A stretch of DNA of 64,000 nucleotides from Naumovozyma dairenensis CBS 421 (GCF_000227115.2 NC_016486.1:310001-374000), one strand, 5' to 3'. Counted from the stretch's first letter, positions 51,161 through 62,740 are shown. The notes: generated from the sequence alone by a model not told the origin. Made by a program: numbers and translations.

Positions 51161-51581
51161 TTCAGATGTATCAAGATATGCAGAGGCATTAGCGAGTGTT
51201 GACCTAAATATGAGGATAAATACTTATAGGTACTTAGTTTACTCAAGTTTCGAATGAGCGAAGAACTGATGGTTTTCTGATTTGTCATCCATTTATTCAT
51301 TCGTTTCATCTAATGAAGTGATAGTCGTCCCGCTAGCATTTATTCCAGAGAACATTTCCCGGCCCGGACTTTTCCCCATTCCATTTCGTATCTAAAGTAG
51401 CTACGCCCGTATGTTTATACTGTCAATAACATGTTAAATTAGGGAAAGACCTTTATCGAAACAAGAGTCATTTGTCGTGGACAAGAAAGCTCCCTCTACC
51501 AAAAAGTCCATCAAGATTACCAAGAAGGCATATATTGTCTGAAACGTATTATACTTCCGGTCAAATAGGAAATACAGGGCT
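51161..51581. other. Divergent promoter region YAP5/VLD1
   Basis: 421 bp shared upstream region; no named regulatory site. Confidence 0.4.
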
Positions 51582-52400
51582 ATGGATCCTTTCTTTAACC
51601 TCTTTATAGGACAAATTGAATTGGTTTGTTACACTTTGATCTTTATTAGATTTGTAAAGGATAATTCGATGATTTTAGGATTTATTGCAATCCTGATCTT
51701 ACAACTCTCCAAGTTTAACAGAGATCTATTATCAAAGTTTCTAAGCTTCAATATATTCTTAAGAGAAACAGAGAATGAAAATTCAAGTATTAATTCATCA
51801 ATGTCATCCGATCCCGATCATTTAGATCATGTAGAAGATGAAACAATACGAACGATAATGTATAAGATCATCCACCTTTTACAAAGTTTGATAGTTTTAC
51901 AAACCATCTATGGTATTATTTATCATGCGAAATTAGATATCGCTACAGATGTTTGTTCTTATAAATTCGGATTTTTCTTCTTGAATCTCATCGGTAATAG
52001 CGAAGAAGAATACAATTGTTTGAGCAAACAAAACAATGACAAGACTATATTTTGGTTATTAGATTTCATATTATTAACAGTTCAGTTAACTTTGGTTACT
52101 TTATCATTGAACCCGGAGTTGTCCATTAATAACATTAATGAAGAGGGAAGGAGGACATCATTAGACCTCTCAGATTTAAGGCAAGACTTGGAAACAAATG
52201 GTATATTAAGTATCTTATGCTTTCAACAGCCAACGACGACAGGACGATCTTCATCTTCATCGTCCACTGATGTTGTTACTGGACAACAGGGTAACATCCG
52301 CGGCGAAGAGAATTTGACATTCCCAGATTCCGTCAACAATATGAATACGAATAGCAGCAACGATAATAACAACCATACATATGGTGCAATACTGGTATGA
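51582..52400 (+). CDS. VLD1: Multi-pass membrane protein, probable vacuolar Dsc-complex subunit
   Basis: 272 residues. Hydrophobic segments lie at about 8-25, 30-48, 95-115 and 155-178. Between them is a polar loop with SSINSSMSSDPDHLDH, and the C-terminal 90 residues are Ser/Thr/Asn-rich and soluble. I base the name on position and topology: in S. cerevisiae VLD1 (YIR014W) is immediately upstream of RPR2 on the same strand, with YAP5 nearby. Vld1 directs the Tul1-containing Dsc ubiquitin ligase to the vacuole. Direct sequence recognition is weak. Its TGA stop overlaps an in-frame ATG of the RPR2 frame. Confidence 0.6.
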   Translation: MDPFFNLFIGQIELVCYTLIFIRFVKDNSMILGFIAILILQLSKFNRDLLSKFLSFNIFLRETENENSSINSSMSSDPDHLDHVEDETIRTIMYKIIHLLQSLIVLQTIYGIIYHAKLDIATDVCSYKFGFFFLNLIGNSEEEYNCLSKQNNDKTIFWLLDFILLTVQLTLVTLSLNPELSINNINEEGRRTSLDLSDLRQDLETNGILSILCFQQPTTTGRSSSSSSTDVVTGQQGNIRGEENLTFPDSVNNMNTNSSNDNNNHTYGAILV

Positions 52401-52456
52401 TGATGAGAATAATGACTGAATATAGTAGTGTCAAGGACAGAGAAAGAAAAGCAGTC

Positions 52457-52936
52457 ATGCCAAAAATGAAAACAAACAAAAGCAAGAAATCTCATCAAAT
52501 CGATGAAAATGGGATGTTATTAGCTGATCCGCCAAAGGATATTGGTAATAAGGAAAAGTTCCAAAGATTAAATTATCTTTATCAACTCTCAACATGGACA
52601 ACAATGACAGGAATACAACCGAATCAAAATGGACTGGCAAGATTATATTCCAAAGACTTAGATTTAATAAGTAAGAAGACAAAAACAAGTATATCACCGA
52701 ATATGAAGCGATCAATTTGTAAGAAATGTCATAGGATCTTAATCCCAACAATTACTTCCAAAACGATAATTAAAAATTTATCTACGTCGAAATCTAAAAA
52801 AGTAAATCCAAAAAATGATGTTTTGGAATGTCATTGTCAATGCGGTGTTATCAAAAGATACCCAATTGGACAGAATAGAAATTATAAGTTAAATTCTGAG
52901 AAGGATAATACCTCAACTGCATTGGATTCTACGTAA
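52457..52936 (+). CDS. RPR2: RNase P protein subunit (Rpr2/Rpp21 family)
   Basis: 159 residues (144 in S. cerevisiae Rpr2). It starts MPKMKTNKSKKSHQIDENGMLL, aligning with the yeast N-terminus. LNYLYQLS and DLISKKTKTSI are conserved landmarks, and the zinc ribbon uses CKKC and CHCQC before GVIKRYPIG. It is a subunit specific to nuclear RNase P, which trims tRNA 5' ends. The frame is open back to an ATG at 52397, which overlaps the VLD1 stop; homology begins only near 52457, so I start there. The gap to VLD1 is then only 56 bp, tight for two separate genes. Confidence 0.93.
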   Translation: MPKMKTNKSKKSHQIDENGMLLADPPKDIGNKEKFQRLNYLYQLSTWTTMTGIQPNQNGLARLYSKDLDLISKKTKTSISPNMKRSICKKCHRILIPTITSKTIIKNLSTSKSKKVNPKNDVLECHCQCGVIKRYPIGQNRNYKLNSEKDNTSTALDST

Positions 52937-53986
52937 TGCGTATTGCCAATTCTCCATCATAAAGGCTATGAGTTTGAGACCTAATGCGGAAAGGTTAAGA
53001 GGAAGACAACGCTTGTGGGATAATTGGCATTGCATAATATGTTCCTATAGTTCAGTTAAAAATGCAGCTTTAAACTTCCATTAGATACAGTTTTGGTACT
53101 CGTTCTTCAATTTGTTTTCCAGATTAATGCGCCTCTCCTCTATCTAAGGTATTAGGCACTATACCTATACACGCTTTGAAGGTCCCTTTATTTCGGACTC
53201 CTAACTACGTTATATATATATATATATGTTATGAATCTACTTTATGAACTCCAAGCTATTATTATTTTGCCCAATGTTTTTTTTTTACATTTTACGTACC
53301 ACATTTCAATTTAAGGATTGAATTTCATAGTTAGAAACAACATGAATATGTAGTGTATTCTCCACTTTCAACCTGTTATCAAAAATTTAAGATTCAATTT
53401 GATAGACTTGCTACTTATGTTAGACTATATTCATTTATATAGAAAAAGGGTTCTTCATGTGTCAAATGTTTCTTTAAAAAGGTAAATTATCAAAAAGGTC
53501 TGGAATGTTCTTTACCACTGCTAGAGGTACACGGGAGTTTCAATCGAAAAATGGTCGGTAAACAAACAGTGACATGACCTTTTATTCAGAAAGAAGGGAG
53601 CCCATCAATAAAGGAATAGTCAAGTAATTAGTTTCCACTGGTTAACAGGCAAGACCCGGTGAAGGAAGTGTCGCTGGCACAATTGGATTCCAAATTCTCT
53701 TACGTATGCCCCGGGTAACATAAATCTTGAGAAATTTAACGTTAGTGATAGATAGATAATTTCATGATTTATATCTAAATTGAAGGGAAACAAATACGAT
53801 ACATTTTGCCACCCACTATCACAGCGTTATATAACAACGTATATAAGCATCCGAAGACACCATAGCAAGTAACTAGGAAGTAATATACATTATATCGTCG
53901 AAATTAATACGCAATTGAATTGACAGTTGATAATTGATACATAATCGACAGCAAAAGAAAATAGCAAGAATAATAATAGTAAACAG
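52937..53986. other. Intergenic region RPR2 to PRE6
   Basis: 1050 bp. It holds a (TA)n run at 53211-53227, a T8 tract near 53280 and the PACE element near 53809. No gene is seen; YIR016W, which follows RPR2 in S. cerevisiae, is not present. Confidence 0.45.
53805..53813 (-). promoter_or_regulatory. PACE element (Rpn4 site) of PRE6
   Basis: TTTGCCACC, the exact reverse complement of GGTGGCAAA, lies about 175 bp before the PRE6 ATG. It is the proteasome-associated control element bound by Rpn4 in proteasome gene promoters. Confidence 0.8.
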
Positions 53987-54745
53987 ATGAGTGGTTACGA
54001 TAGAGCTTTATCAATCTTCTCTCCTGATGGTCATATCTTTCAAGTAGAGTATGCATTGGAAGCCGTCAAGAGAGGTACTTGTGCCGTCGGTATCAAGGGG
54101 AAGAACTGTGTCGTACTAGGCTGTGAAAGAAGATCCACTTTGAAATTACAAGATCCAAGAATCACCCCTTCTAAAATATCTAAAATAGACTCTCATTTAG
54201 TACTGTCATTCTCAGGTTTAAATGCTGATTCAAGAATCTTAATTGAAAAGGCAAGAATTGAAGCTCAAAGTCATAGGTTGACTTTGGAAGACCCGGTCAC
54301 AGTCGAATATTTGACACGTTATATCGCTGGTGTGCAACAAAGATATACACAATCAGGTGGGGTTAGACCATTCGGTGTTTCAACTTTAATTGCAGGATTC
54401 GATCCAAGAGATGATAAACCAAAACTATATCAGACGGAGCCAAGTGGGATTTACTCTTCTTGGACTGCGCAAACCATTGGTAGAAATTCTAAAACAGTTC
54501 GTGAATTTTTAGAAAAAAATTACAATCGTGAAGAACCTCCAGAAAATGTGGATGAATGTGTTAGACTAACGGTAAGATCCTTATTAGAGGTAGTACAAAC
54601 AGGTGCCAAAAATATAGAAATAACTGTCGTTAAACCAGATTCTGAAATTATTAGTCTAACTAATGAAGAAATTGCCAAACACGTTGAAGAAATTGAACAA
54701 GAAAAGCAACAAGAGAAAGAAAAGGAACAAGCAAAGAAGAAATAA
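53987..54745 (+). CDS. PRE6: 20S proteasome alpha-4 subunit
   Basis: 252 residues (254 in S. cerevisiae Pre6) with very high similarity. It starts MSGYDRALSIFSPDGHIFQV, the alpha-subunit signature with its N-terminal gate peptide. The alpha-4 core with RRSTLKLQD and QSGGVRPFGVSTLIAGFD follows, then a charged coiled tail rich in Glu/Lys/Gln. It is a structural, non-catalytic subunit of the outer ring. The exact PACE element upstream fits Rpn4 control. Confidence 0.98.
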   Translation: MSGYDRALSIFSPDGHIFQVEYALEAVKRGTCAVGIKGKNCVVLGCERRSTLKLQDPRITPSKISKIDSHLVLSFSGLNADSRILIEKARIEAQSHRLTLEDPVTVEYLTRYIAGVQQRYTQSGGVRPFGVSTLIAGFDPRDDKPKLYQTEPSGIYSSWTAQTIGRNSKTVREFLEKNYNREEPPENVDECVRLTVRSLLEVVQTGAKNIEITVVKPDSEIISLTNEEIAKHVEEIEQEKQQEKEKEQAKKK

Positions 54746-55974
54746 AACTCAATCATACATATGCAAATAGTTCCTATAACGTAAATAATCGACACAAAAA
54801 ATAACAATCAAAATAATTGAAAGAAGACATTACAACGCAAAACTTCGAGATATTTATTTCCAAGTTTGCGTCTTGGCGTTCTATAATTACGAACAATCAA
54901 TATAAATTACGCTAAGTAAGTTCGTAACCCCTCCACTACATAATTTTGCGTATGCTCCTGACTACTATTAAATATATTGTGTCATTTCATATACATAGTT
55001 AACCTATAGAAAATCTGCACGGTTTTTTCCAGAAACTTTATGCAAAGACAGGTCGAAATAGCTTAAATAATTGTAATATCTGCTTAACATGAAAGTGAAA
55101 GCAAATGTTATGCCACTCTTTTACGTTGAAACTAATAATTAAATTAAAATCGAATAGGTGACCATTCCTACCCGAAAAAAATTGATTATTCACCATCTCT
55201 AATGCGGCTATTGTCATAAGATAAAATTTAGCAGAAGTGTACTTGATCTTTGCGAGCCTTCTGTAGAAGTATACCCTCAACAAGTTAGATAATAAGGATA
55301 ATAATCTTCTCATGTGTACTGTTACTGACATTCTCCATTAGGCACTTTTGAGCGATCCTGGAAATGAGGTACCTGGCAATGCATTACCCAATAGCTTTGG
55401 ATGAATAGCTCCCTTGGGTACCACGGCGTCACTGCTTCTGATAGCATCGATGATACTACCCTCATGGAACTGCTCCCTCTAACTTGGACAACTATTAACC
55501 ACTCGCGTAGTGTACCTTTAACGGGACAACTTCATGCCACGGGATGAATTGAAAACATATCTAATTGGATGGTTCACTTCAATATTTTCCTTCGATAAAA
55601 GGATTACTTTCGATAAAGTAGGTTACATGAGAACTATATATGTCGTGACCTTGAAAAGCTCCCCATAGCATTTTCTGGTGGTTGTAGGAGATGGCTTGGG
55701 GAGAAACGTATTTTCATTCGGTGTCAAGCCTGGTCTAATAAAATATTGTCTACAAATATGTATAAGGTAATAAATAAACTGTGTGCTCTTGCGATCGGAT
55801 GAAAATTATTTGGCATTTCCGAGATACGTACGTAGGACTCCGCATTGGAGTTTTTCGTAAAACAAGGCGCCTAAATTTTTTTTAGAGAAATGTTCTGATT
55901 TATTTCTGAAGAAATGCAATAGATATTATTAAGCACAGCCGAATAAACTGGTCAATCAGTGAGACATCGCTAAT
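54746..55974. other. Intergenic region PRE6 to POP5
   Basis: 1229 bp with no intact gene. A GC-richer patch at about 55338-55540 may be a decayed coding segment. A TACGTACGTA motif sits at 55825-55834. Confidence 0.45.
55338..55478 (-). pseudogene. Possible 3' end of a decayed gene
   Basis: On the minus strand, 46 codons after a TAG read REQFHEGSIIDAIRSSD and later HPKLLGNALPGTSFPG before a TAA stop. This looks more protein-like and GC-richer than its flanks. A further short protein-like frame lies upstream of it, broken by stops. I recognise no family; chance remains possible. Confidence 0.2.
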
Positions 55975-56502
55975 ATGGTCCGTCTTAAGAGTCGATACAT
56001 TTTATTTGAAGTCTTATCACCAAGGCAAGAACAACCTTCTTCTGATTCAATCAATGATATTTTCCTAAATCATCATAGGGCGACTTCGAAACAAGGTACC
56101 ATCAAAGTGCTTTTACAGGAAATACGACGTTCTTTGCAACTCAATTTTGGTGATTATGGGTCCGGAAGAGTGAATTCTATGTTACAAATAAAATACTTCT
56201 CAAATGCAACTTCAACAGGGATCATTAGATGTCTAAGAGAAGACTGTGAGTTATTAATTGCATCATTATTCTTTATTACCAAATTGGGTCCAATTGAGGG
56301 AATACTTTTGAATCCAATCAAAGTTAGTGGAACCATTAAAAAAATTGAGCAACACGCAATCGCAAGGAATTCAAAATCTTTATCTACTATCTCAAAACAT
56401 AACCAAAAAATATCAGATGATTTGAAGAAAATAGTTCAAGCGAATTCTGACGTTGATGATGAAGATGAGAGTGTTAATGACGACATTATGGAGCTTGCAT
56501 GA
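55975..56502 (+). CDS. POP5: Shared RNase P / RNase MRP protein subunit
   Basis: 175 residues (173 in S. cerevisiae Pop5). It starts MVRLKSRYILFEVLSP, the classic Pop5/Rpp14 N-terminus. The RNP-like core follows with QLNFGDYGSGRV and RCLREDCELLIASLFFITK, and the acidic tail is DVDDEDESVNDD. It acts in the nucleus and nucleolus in tRNA and rRNA processing and is the second RNase P gene in this window after RPR2. It is convergent with PRP45, as in YAL033W-YAL032C. Confidence 0.95.
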   Translation: MVRLKSRYILFEVLSPRQEQPSSDSINDIFLNHHRATSKQGTIKVLLQEIRRSLQLNFGDYGSGRVNSMLQIKYFSNATSTGIIRCLREDCELLIASLFFITKLGPIEGILLNPIKVSGTIKKIEQHAIARNSKSLSTISKHNQKISDDLKKIVQANSDVDDEDESVNDDIMELA

Positions 56503-56942
56503 ATATGAGCATCAAGGCTTGCATAAAGCTGAGATGAAAAGCCGACCATCAAAAATAAGACCTTTCAAAAGCTTATGCTCTTAATCAAGTTACTTAAAGG
56601 GAAATTTCTTTCAAAATCATTATCATCAAAAAGTTATTATCAGTTAAACTGAAGAACATGCACGTCGGTTATATAGTTGGCTATTTGCGAACCATTTTCT
56701 TTCTTTGACTATACATATGTTGCATTATGTAGTATATAAAAAATCCAATGTATAATACAATCCTTTTTTAAAGCAATCTGTAGTATTATATGCGTCTTAG
56801 TTCTTTCTGCCTTTCTATAGGATATTTAGATCTGCATATCACCCATTCTCTTAATATTGTTATCACTTCGTTCCAAATTATTTTCCGTTGTAATCATTAG
56901 AGTGAAGATCTTCACAAGGTGCAATTAAAGATATCAGTTTCT
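56503..56942. other. Convergent intergenic region POP5/PRP45
   Basis: 440 bp, AT-rich, nothing else recognised. Confidence 0.4.
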
Positions 56943-58139
56943 TCACTTACTTAACCCATATTTTCCCTTAGTCTCGCTCTCATCGATATCTGTCTTTTTA
57001 GTGAATGCAACAGGTCTGGCTTCGGCAGATGTTGGTGGTATACTGGTGGTGTCTTTAGTCCTATAAATATTCTCAATATCTTGTTGAACGAATAATGGAT
57101 CATCATAAAATGGTTCCGAGTTTTTGGAGTGAACTTTATTTCCCTTAGAATATAGCCTTGTATCATAATCAACTCTTGGAGTTTTTGAAGCTGCCACAGT
57201 ACCAGATATCACTTTATCAGACAGCGATGTACCCGCCGCATATGCTAATTTTCTCAACCGCTGAGCAACATCATTTTTATTTCTTCTTTCACCATATCGG
57301 CTAACCAGTTCCTTTTCTTCTGCCTTTATCTTCGCGTGTTCGGTACCTGTCGTTTTTTCAGGTCCTGCGTTATATAGTCGCTTCCCATCTCTTTCTTGTA
57401 CAGGTGTACCGGAATGGGATGCGAGTAATTTCCGTCGTTCATTCCTATGAGAAAGTTCTTCTCTAGCTCTTTTGTCTGCCAGTTCCAAAGCGTCTGATAG
57501 GTCTGTGAATTTGGAACTAACTTCGTTTGGAGCCAAGGACCTTTTCCCACCCAGACGTTTATCGAGTGATATTGTATAACCATTTGGATTTTTCCAAGCA
57601 GATATCGCTGATGGGATATTCCATTTTCTAATTTCTTCTTTCGTTAATTTCTTTTCATTAGAAGAATTGTAAATAGGTGTCACTTCTTCACCTGATATTG
57701 GGGCAACTGCTTTCCTAAATTTTTTTCTGGATGGTTGAAGAGGATCTTGAACAGCTTCGACAATCTCCATTTCGACTACATTACTCGTTCCACTTTTTCC
57801 GTACCTAACAACATTCGAGCTCACGTTCTTGTGGTTCTTGTTTGCGACAGACGTTCCATTAGATTCTAATTTATTTTGTAAAAGACTGTCAAAGACTTTT
57901 TTGGTTTTATTCGTGGCTTTCCTAATTTCTTCTGCGTTAGGTAACGGGATTTCTATATCAAAATTCCTTTGACGTAATGGTAAAAAATCCTGAAAATTAA
58001 GTTTGTTTGCAACCGATTGGGAAGATACCGTTATAGGCTGTTTAATTAACCTTTCGACAATACGTTCGTTACTCCGCTGATAAATTTCACTATCTGCATG
58101 CACTGTTTTGGTAGGAGGTGGTAAACGAGACGTAAACAT
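56943..58139 (-). CDS. PRP45: SNW/SKIP-domain splicing factor
   Basis: 398 residues (379 in S. cerevisiae Prp45). It begins MFTSRLPPPT, the family start; the frame runs three codons further to an ATG at 58148, which I consider less likely. The SNW core is at about 175-260, with WNIPSAISAWKNPNGYTISLDKRLG. The C-terminal NDVAQRLRKLAYAAG and DDPLFVQQDIENIYRT motifs match the yeast protein. Prp45 belongs to the Prp19-associated part of the active spliceosome and works with Prp22. Confidence 0.95.
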   Translation of the reverse strand: MFTSRLPPPTKTVHADSEIYQRSNERIVERLIKQPITVSSQSVANKLNFQDFLPLRQRNFDIEIPLPNAEEIRKATNKTKKVFDSLLQNKLESNGTSVANKNHKNVSSNVVRYGKSGTSNVVEMEIVEAVQDPLQPSRKKFRKAVAPISGEEVTPIYNSSNEKKLTKEEIRKWNIPSAISAWKNPNGYTISLDKRLGGKRSLAPNEVSSKFTDLSDALELADKRAREELSHRNERRKLLASHSGTPVQERDGKRLYNAGPEKTTGTEHAKIKAEEKELVSRYGERRNKNDVAQRLRKLAYAAGTSLSDKVISGTVAASKTPRVDYDTRLYSKGNKVHSKNSEPFYDDPLFVQQDIENIYRTKDTTSIPPTSAEARPVAFTKKTDIDESETKGKYGLSK

Positions 58140-60919
58140 GGTTTTCAAACTATGTGTAGGGAGACGTTGCTAAGCTTAATAGCGTGGTAACGGTGCTCTA
58201 TATTCTTTTATTAGCATGGACGTTTTCCGATCTTCTTTTGGGAGATATTTTCATGATATTTTCGTTATTAGAAATTGCAGATTATAGTAAAGTTATATAA
58301 GTCTATGCATGCATTTTCAGAACGGCGCGAGGAGCCCGAATTTCTCACCATACAAAAAAAAAATGTTTAATGTAACTTTATAAAAGTGCATAGTTTTCAT
58401 CTAATTGTGACAGTCTCTACAAGCTCTTATAAATGACTAAAAAGCTAGATAGCCGTCACCTTGAGCTACTGACAGTTATGGACAGGTCGTTATTGTGGTA
58501 TCAGAAAGCGGCCTAAACTGCACAATTGGACACTTTTCATTCATAATCTAGGCTCAGAAGTAATATATAACATTTTATCGCAATGATGAACTGGACAACA
58601 GTTTATATAAGAGTTTATGAGAAAAAGGATGAATGAACTAAAGCTATCAAAATACCTCATCTTATAATAGAAAAAATTCCTGTTTGGTTGCATTGCGTTT
58701 CTTTGTGAAATTTTCATATCTTCCGTTGCTGAAATTATTATTTTCTATCTTGCATAATTCTGTAAACCTTCCAGCTCAGCATTGTCAGAATAACTAAACA
58801 GCAGTTTCAATCAATCATAAAATTCCTGTTACACAAACTTGGGCTTTTCTAACTTCAATTGTCCTTATTTGATAGCAGATATAACATCCGAAAAAAAGGA
58901 GAATTACAGGTGACACACAAAATTTCTCAACCTATTAGAGTAGTTTTGAAAACAAGAACATTCAATGGATTTTGAAAAGATGCTCGTTATAAGAACTGGG
59001 AGAATGAACCACATATCGGGAGCTTCTTGGGAAAGATTTAAAGATTTGGGGGTTAAATTTTTTTGGTGAAATGGAAAGAGAGAATCAAAAAATCTATACC
59101 CTTTATTATCAATGCAAATAAGTTGAACTTTACTATGAACATACTGTTGCAGAAATGTATGTGCTTGGTTTTTAGACTTTTATGAAGGAAACAAAGTTAT
59201 TAGGTTTACTTGGAAGAGAATGTTAAGAAGTAATCTTGTAACCTTCAGGAAAGGGTTCTTTCTGGTCCAAACTCCGTTTACTAACCGATAAGGCTGTGAC
59301 CTAGAAAGACGCCGCATTATACCTTCTTTCTGCTGGAAATTAGTCTGTGGCTGGTCACTTCCCAAGCTCTGTATTCAAGTGAAGGAAAAACCCCATGTGG
59401 CGCTATACATTGGAATAGTATCCTGGCAGAATATCCTATCATATTTTGAGCGTTGGCACCGCTGAATAAGTTGTTTTCAGTATACAATCCTATCATAAAA
59501 ATACGTCGCAACATTGCTCAGGATAATAAAATTTAACTTAGGAAATTGTAACAGTGTGCTTCTTATTTATTATTTCCTGTTTCAGAAGGGACGGTAACCG
59601 TACACATGCCAAGAAAGAGGACCCAAGGTAGTAACTATACTGGATCTATTTTCAGGTATTATGCTAGAACATATCTATTGTATCTGAGTTCCTATGACGT
59701 AAGGTACGAACCTAGACGTGATGAACGTTAGAAACAGGTAGCTCCTCGTACAGCCCGGAGTTTTGTATGTTACTTTCAGTATCAAATAAAGATATGCCAA
59801 TTACCTGGCCTACGCAAGACATTAATAACTTTATTATTACTGTATGAATTAGAATAGCGAAGTAATTAATCCTCCTAAGCGCTACCTCAAAGTCAAATGA
59901 AAGGAAAGAGCAACCGAAATGATATTACAGTGATTGTTCTTCTACGATAAATGGGGGCTAAAACAGGCAAGAACGAACTCTGGAAGATTTTAAAGCTTGG
60001 GTGAACATAAGAAAGTCGCTTTTTTTGTGTATCTTTGTTACTTCTGCAAAATAACCTGTATAAATTTAGGAGCAGCCTCTTTTTTGGGGATCGATATGAT
60101 AATAGTAACACTAAGATTGCGAATACTATCTCATGACGGCCTTTTTTTGTAACATTCAACTACATGCAATGATAACCCCCTGATAAATCCAAAAACTTCA
60201 AGTTTTCTGAATAACATAAAACATTTAACAATCGCAAAGCATCATTCGTTTCACTCTTTGCTTCTTTTTCGACTTCGATACAAGTATTATTCAAAGATAG
60301 ATATTTGGAATTGGTTGCTTACTCCAATAAACGTATTGGGAACAATAACTGAACCCCTCGAGTACAAAAAGAGTCAGCAGTATTGGTGTTGATCGGGTTG
60401 AAAATCCCGGTTGAAAATAGAATATATATTTTATTTAACATTTCTAAACTCGTGGATACTATCGAATATTTTACCCGGATATATGAGTCCTAAATACTTT
60501 TGTAGATTGACATCCGTACACCGTTATTAACATTTTGTTTTTATTGTTGTGTAGCATCCGTACACCACACTAAACAATTTTTTCTTTGGTTCTGTTCCAA
60601 TTATCGTTTTTAAAATTATAAATTGATGTATATTATATACTAACATAACAATTAAGTTGTTGTGATAAGGTTTGAATGTTAATAGTTGAATCAGACATTG
60701 AGAGTTAAGTGGTCAATGTTTTATAAAGTATTTTGATTAATTATATTATATAGTAAATAAAATTATGGGAAGGATAATTATACATCTTAGACTTTGGATG
60801 AGACATACTACCCTTTATATACTTCAACATCTCATCAATGTTACCCTTCTGAAGAGTTCTATAATAATTATGTAAGGATTTAGTGCAGTATGTTCAATAC
60901 AAGTATTGTCAAACATTAA
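58140..60919. other. 2.8 kb without genes distal to PRP45
   Basis: No supported gene; the frames at 59180-59514 and 59893-60159 resemble nothing. In S. cerevisiae GIP4 and SNC1 would follow PRP45 but are absent. Near its end are two Rap1-like sites (60510-60522 and 60554-60566). AT content rises towards 60900. Confidence 0.5.
60510..60566 (+). promoter_or_regulatory. Two Rap1-like sites
   Basis: ACATCCGTACACC at 60510-60522 and GCATCCGTACACC at 60554-60566 differ by one and two positions from ACACCCRYACAYM. They share orientation and a 44-bp period. No gene lies downstream, so their role is unclear. Confidence 0.4.
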
Positions 60920-60924
60920 ACGCT

Positions 60925-61085
60925 CAATGTTAAACCATACTTAAAGGTCTTTCTGGTGTAAGCCAACGGTCTGTCTCAAAACTGTCTGATCTCCGTACAC
61001 CACCAAGTCCATCTACTCATGGCGCGCTTGGCCTCGAGAAGAGACGAGTGTAAAAGTGCTTATGATGAATAAACACTTATATCTA
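60925..61085 (-). repeat. LTR-like segment in minus orientation
   Basis: It matches the reverse complement of 62965-63135 imperfectly. Shared landmarks are GGTGTAAGCC, TCCGTACACCAC, GGCGCGCTT and CTCGAG. The two segments are therefore in opposite orientation around the integrase relic. On the minus strand a TATA-like TATATAAAGGG occurs downstream, near 60820. It is probably a diverged solo LTR, but target-site duplications are not evident. Confidence 0.5.
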
Positions 61086-61640
61086 ACACTTATAGTTAGT
61101 ATTGTGTAATAGTATATATTATGTATTAGATGAAAGAAACTAATGAGTAATATTTACATTGGCTGTCTCTATACTCGATGTTTTCCCTCATTTTTCCCAA
61201 TACGTCTGTTGATGTAGGCGACCTGGCTCAACATGATCTTCTAGACATTTTCATATCTTCTCAAATACTTTTGAGAAATGAGGCACTAGTAAGCTTGCCT
61301 TCAAATAACAACAGAAAGACCAACTAACAACTTGTGGATATAGTACAATGCATTTTTGAACAGTATCAAATGGTTTTTAAGAAGAAATGGGAATACACGG
61401 TTTTGAAGGCATTTGGTATATTAACTTTGTTTAGTATCTCGAAATAATGAAACTAACAGAATTACTTGTTACGCAGGTTATGAACCCATCGTTTTCAGGT
61501 CCTAAGCTACTTACAATCAAGTTAATGGACGATCCAACTTTTCTTCCGTTTATGAGCCGTTCGGTCCCTCCTCAATTCGAAAACAAGCTAAAGCTATCCA
61601 ACAGTATTCTCTTCTTGGTCACTAAGGCTACAGGATTATA

Positions 61641-62740
61641 ATCGATACCTATCTATTCTTAACTTACTTAAGTTGAAGACTCAGAATCTAACTTTATGTC
61701 GAACTTGCTCATTAAGTAAAGGTCTCATGTCCAAAGGTGTATCACGACTCAAAAAATACGGCTCTCCGCTTCAGCTTATCTAAGTTGACCTTTGTGCAAA
61801 TTTTAGATATAGTGAATTCAAAGCCCCAACCAACTTTTTAACAATTCGAGGTGCTTATTCTTGCTACTACGCTGTCATCCATTTGAAGAACAAATCAGAT
61901 GCTGCACAAGCAGTAATTGACTGGGATAATGCACAAGAAAACTACTTAACACATAGAGGCGGTTGTAAAGTTGCTGCAGTTAGATCTGATAATGGGGGAG
62001 GGTGGGTAAGTTTGGCAATGATCAATTACATATATTCTTTAAGAGTAAAGGTATTCAACATCAACTTACTATACCACATCAAAGTTTCCAAAATGGAGGG
62101 GCTGAACGGACACATCGTTCCATACAAGAAAAAAGCTCCTTGCCTATTGCTTGGTGGTCGAGTCCCTCCTTCATTATGGAGATAGGCTGTTCCTACAACA
62201 GTTTATCTTTTAAACAGAGTATCATCCGAAGCCGTAAGTTCAAGATTCGTTATTGTCTCTGGTTTGATCTAAACAATCTCCAAATTTGGTATTAAACATT
62301 TGAAAACTTTCGGATGTGCTGCTTATACTACCTTACCTCAGACATTGAGAGATGATAAGTTTGCACCAACTTCGATTAGTGGTGTCATGGTAGGTTACGA
62401 CTCCGATCACCGAGGTTATAGGATTTTCCACCCTCCATCCAGAAAAGTCTTTGTCTGTAGTCAAGTTAAATTTGATGAATCCATTTTCCCATTAGAACAG
62501 ACAAAATCAGTTGAGTTATCTCATAATTTTGCCACTTCCACCATTTCAGGAGTACCACGTTATCCTCAATCTGGTAGCTCTATATTTGCTCCCAGAAGTA
62601 TGAACTTTCCCAAACCATCTATCCCCGCAACAGACGTTAGTTCTGTTGATATTACTGGTAATCTCTCATTATCGTCAACTGGTACTAACGACAACGCCCG
62701 TCATTCTTTATCAAAACCAAATTGTGACGTTATCTAATCA
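61641..62740 (+). pseudogene. Ty1/copia-type retrotransposon integrase relic
   Basis: A decayed pol fragment on the plus strand. In order: a pre-integrase zinc-binding remnant with LCRTCSLSKG; the first integrase aspartate in VDLCANF (after a stop codon); the second in RSDNGGGWV; then, in another frame, the catalytic glutamate in QNGGAERTHRSI. After another frame change come KTFGCAAY and GVMVGYDSDHRGYRIFHPPSRKVFV, the usual C-terminal integrase stretch. All three D-D-E residues survive, but at least two frameshifts and a stop break the frame. Gag, protease, reverse transcriptase and RNase H are missing. It is a yeast retroelement of the Pseudoviridae type, clearly inactive. Confidence 0.88.

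Noticed and set aside
59893..60159. 88-codon minus frame distal to PRP45
   Set aside because: Hydrophobic/basic composition typical of translated AT-rich spacer; no similarity and no support from context.
61447..61641. 64-codon frame just before the integrase relic as a separate gene
   Set aside because: It is short, ends at the border of the relic and may be more decayed retroelement sequence; I could not support it independently.
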